Below, one piece after another: positions 62,790 to 64,000 of a stretch of 64,000 nucleotides of DNA. The notes below the pieces were generated by a model. The model searched no databases. It was not told where the DNA came from and saw only the letters and a list, made by a program, of their open reading frames with translations. Each line of letters begins with the position of its first letter. Position 1 is the stretch's first letter. The position numbers were made by a program, and so were the translations under genes. This stretch comes from Sphingobacterium alkalisoli (GTDB taxonomy: Bacteria > Bacteroidota > Bacteroidia > Sphingobacteriales > Sphingobacteriaceae): NCBI RefSeq assembly GCF_005049105.1, contig NZ_SUKA01000012.1, forward strand, positions 1 through 64,000, in the 5' to 3' direction.

Positions 62790-63598
62790 TAAAACTGTTC
62801 CAAAGTTCTTGCATTCACTTTCCGTCGCCTACTATCGAAAATCCAACCCCACTTATTAAAATACGCCACTGCTGATTGAATAAAAATCTTAAACAATCTT
62901 TTATTTCTGTTAGCTCCCGATTCGTATCCATGATAAACTGAAACCTTAGGAAAATAGATAGTCCGATATTTTTCATTCATCCTCCTGGACAAGTCCCAAT
63001 CCTCAAAGTACATAAAAAATCGATCATCATACATTCCCACTTCTCGGATAGCCGACATTCTAAATAAAGTAAAGCAACCAGACAAAACCGGAGCTTCGTA
63101 AATAAGATTATGGTCAACAAATCTCAGTTCATATTTATTGATAAATTTAGTATAATAACCAACAGGCTTTTTAAATTTACGCATCAACACATCAAAAGGT
63201 GAAGGCAACAATTTAGGGAGATGTTGAACAGACGCATCTAGATTCAAAATTTGTGGCATCATCATACCAATATCGTCGTGTTGATTTATATAATTCAGCA
63301 TTCCCGATATTACATCTGTATCAAAATAAACATCCGGATTTATTACAAAGTGGAATTGGGAATTAATTTTCTGTGCCTCCTGGATAGCTATATTATGGCC
63401 CACCCCAAAACCGGGATTGGAAGGCATGTGGATATAAATAATTTTCTGATCCTTCTCGAAATACTCTTTCAAACGATTTGTTTGCGAATTGTCGACAATG
63501 AAAAGCTTAAACGCCATCTTTACATGGGAGAAAGATCTTTCAAGGCTATTGAGGTCCTTTTCAGATGTGTTGTATATTACTATTGATGCGGTAATCAT
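62789..63598 (-). CDS. Glycosyltransferase, GT2 family (locus 2)
   Basis: The protein has 269 residues. ITASIVIYNTSEKDLNSLER, LFIVDNSQTN, MPSNPGFGVGHNIAIQEA and NPDVYFD (the metal site) match WbbL/rhamnosyltransferase-like GT2 enzymes. The start overlaps the acetyltransferase side closely and its stop overlaps the reductase start by one base. Confidence 0.9.
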   Translation of the reverse strand: MITASIVIYNTSEKDLNSLERSFSHVKMAFKLFIVDNSQTNRLKEYFEKDQKIIYIHMPSNPGFGVGHNIAIQEAQKINSQFHFVINPDVYFDTDVISGMLNYINQHDDIGMMMPQILNLDASVQHLPKLLPSPFDVLMRKFKKPVGYYTKFINKYELRFVDHNLIYEAPVLSGCFTLFRMSAIREVGMYDDRFFMYFEDWDLSRRMNEKYRTIYFPKVSVYHGYESGANRNKRLFKIFIQSAVAYFNKWGWIFDSRRRKVNARTLEQF

Positions 63599-63599
63599 A

Positions 63600-64000
63600 T
63601 TATACTTTTAGCCATTTTTGTTCATCGAAATTATATTGCTTTACCACACGAGCAGGAGATCCAACAGCTATACAGTTGGGTGGAATATCTTTGGTCACAA
63701 CACTCATCGCCCCTATAATAGACCCTTCTCCTATTGTCACCCCCGGTAAGATACATACGAACTCTCCAATCCATACATTTCTTTTAATCAATACGGGATG
63801 CGAATAAATTTTTCTGTCATTCGGAATTGATAGTGGAGAATCATGATGATCGCCGCTATAACTACCATGATTATGATCCGTTATAAATACTTTACTTGCA
63901 ATTAATACATTATCCTCTATCGTAACTCCATTTATAGCCGCTATATGTACATAATCGTTTATTTGAACATTTCCGCCAATATCTATTAGAGTGCGATTAA
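63600..64000 (-). CDS. Hexapeptide-repeat acetyltransferase, C-terminal part (cut by right edge)
   Basis: The frame is open from the right edge to a stop at 63600, at least 133 codons; the true start is outside the window. Left-handed beta-helix repeats are clear (GNVQINDYVHIAAINGVTIE, VLIASKVFITDHNHGSYSG, NVWIGEFVCILPGVTIGEGS), ending AVGSPARVVKQYNFDEQKW. It resembles sugar O-acetyltransferases of the maltose/LacA type and probably acetylates a sugar of polymer 2. Confidence 0.88.
   Translation of the reverse strand, partial: NRTLIDIGGNVQINDYVHIAAINGVTIEDNVLIASKVFITDHNHGSYSGDHHDSPLSIPNDRKIYSHPVLIKRNVWIGEFVCILPGVTIGEGSIIGAMSVVTKDIPPNCIAVGSPARVVKQYNFDEQKWLKV

Noticed and set aside
1-64000. 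CRISPR arrays, tRNA or rRNA genes, integrases or transposases
   Set aside because: None seen by eye. Degenerate tRNA-like elements cannot be fully excluded without a covariance search.

Overview
The window looks like chromosomal DNA from a Bacteroidota species, most likely a Sphingobacteriaceae member (Sphingobacterium, Parapedobacter or Olivibacter type). The signs are a DUF11-repeat secreted giant, membrane-anchored TPR/LuxR and TPR/AraC regulators, a fimbrillin with a FISUMP-like domain, BY-kinases with (Gly-Tyr)n tails, Bacteroidota -7 elements (TAnnTTTG), and Shine-Dalgarno-poor starts. The genus is inference. I saw no rRNA, tRNA or CRISPR.

Layout. (1) 1-3307: the N-terminal part of a very large secreted DUF11 protein on the minus strand, cut by the left edge. 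(2) 3635-8763: membrane-associated regulators, including three overlapping AraC-type genes in one minus-strand operon. (3) 9021-10240: small genes of unknown function. (4) 10308-16341: a plus-strand copper operon with an HMA/AraC sensor-regulator, CopA, a CopZ-like chaperone, a DUF3347 protein and a multicopper oxidase carrying a barrel-like tail. (5) 16482-20151: fbp, a small membrane protein, a LytS/LytTR two-component pair and a small HMA-like protein.

(6) 20199-50147: a 30-kb minus-strand Wzx/Wzy-type polysaccharide locus. It runs from a WecA/WbpL-like initiating transferase and a sugar reductase through a flippase, pyruvyl transferase, many glycosyltransferases and a Wzy candidate to Wza and Wzc. 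Downstream come an OmpA protein, a small YxxP-containing peptide, fimbrillin and a WbpM/CapD-type dehydratase. Embedded between the glycosyltransferases and Wza is a five-gene cassette that looks like a RiPP (ribosomally made, modified peptide) pathway: S24/S26 peptidase, PqqD-like chaperone, nucleotidyltransferase, ABC exporter and HPr-kinase-like protein. This is the strongest candidate in the window for an undescribed system.

(7) 50434-52826: a HAD hydrolase, a thioredoxin-like lipoprotein and a ParM-like actin whose nucleotide-loop segment is cut off by an in-frame stop. (8) 52830-56280: a decayed accessory island with an orphan terminator, a RelBE-type toxin-antitoxin pair, a truncated TonB-receptor 5' end with repeat-rich leader DNA, a truncated regulator tail, and a 22-bp direct repeat bracketing 2.2 kb. 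(9) 56285-64000: a GYF-domain ORF, then a second minus-strand polysaccharide locus with its own Wzc, Wza, FdtA-like ketoisomerase, WecA-like transferase, reductase, glycosyltransferase and acetyltransferase, cut by the right edge. Two complete Wza/Wzc export modules therefore sit about 28 kb apart.
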